From: Propionibacteriaceae bacterium
Lineage (GTDB): Bacteria > Actinomycetota > Actinomycetes > Propionibacteriales > Propionibacteriaceae
DNA: 5,736 bases
Direction of reading: 5' to 3'
Assembly (NCBI GenBank): GCA_030450535.1
Contig: JAKDIK010000188.1
Location: 1-5,736 of the forward strand
Position numbers and translations under genes: made by a program. This document shows, piece by piece, positions 5,651 through 5,736 of this stretch; the stretch's first letter is position 1; each line of letters opens with the position of its first letter. Below the pieces are notes generated by a model. The model did no database searches. It had not been told where the DNA came from and saw only the letters and a list, made by a program, of their open reading frames with translations.

Positions 5651-5662
5651 CCACCGCGGTGG
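5651..5662. repeat. 12-bp perfect palindrome CCACCGCGGTGG
   Basis: CCACCGCGGTGG is self-complementary and begins two bases after the DUF554 stop codon. As RNA it could form only a short 4-bp stem with a 4-nt loop. It may be part of the 3' end signal or just a GC-rich coincidence. Confidence 0.35.
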
Positions 5663-5674
5663 GCGAGGTTTGGA

Positions 5675-5699
5675 CCCCCCGGTGTTGGGGCCCGGGGGG
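5675..5699 (+). terminator. Possible GC-rich terminator hairpin after the DUF554 gene
   Basis: CCCCCCGG (5675-5682) pairs perfectly with CCGGGGGG (5692-5699) around a 9-nt loop, 26 bp beyond the DUF554 stop. No T-tract follows. Hairpins without a U-tail are proposed as terminators in actinobacteria, but the surrounding homopolymer runs make sequence error or simple GC richness a real alternative. Confidence 0.35.
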
Positions 5700-5736
5700 C
5701 CGACGGGGGGGGCCACAAGGGCGCGCCCCCCGCGGG

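Noticed and set aside
4893..5654. N-terminal extension of the hisD frame
   Set aside because: It lies antisense to the DUF554 gene, is rich in Gln, Arg, His and Asp, and precedes the normal HisD N-terminus MELRLIDVRG.

Overview
This window is a high-GC actinobacterial stretch holding the first five genes of a histidine biosynthesis cluster on the minus strand, in the order hisD-hisC-hisB-hisH-priA, with a divergent DUF554 family membrane protein gene on the plus strand. Three things point to Actinobacteria: GC-rich third codon positions, this gene order, and a PriA-type isomerase (the dual HisA/TrpF enzyme) in place of a dedicated HisA. The lineage below phylum cannot be fixed from sequence alone. 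A Propionibacteriales or Micrococcales member is a guess.

Layout from left to right. Positions 1-327 are gene-free and rich in repeats: a 16-bp inverted repeat, a 19-bp tandem array, and a 70-bp near-perfect palindrome whose arms are related to the array unit. priA (328-1056, minus) follows. A 180-bp gap carries an 8-bp tandem repeat and a likely private promoter for priA. Then come hisH (1237-1878), hisB (1875-2486), hisC (2488-3576) and hisD (3573-4892), all minus and packed with 4-base overlaps or a single-base gap. The DUF554 gene (4914-5648, plus) starts only 21 bp from the hisD start codon. The last 88 bp is G/C-homopolymer-rich with a possible terminator hairpin.

The genes work together as follows. 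HisB makes imidazole acetol-phosphate, HisC transaminates it to histidinol-phosphate, and HisD oxidises histidinol to histidine. PriA and HisH act earlier: PriA isomerises ProFAR to PRFAR, and HisH supplies ammonia to the cyclase HisF. HisF, HisG, HisI/HisE and histidinol-phosphate phosphatase are not in the window. No previously undescribed enzymatic system is visible; all six genes belong to known families. The less ordinary signals are the repeat element downstream of priA, two matching leaderless-type promoters (hisD and priA), and the very tight divergent junction between hisD and the DUF554 gene.
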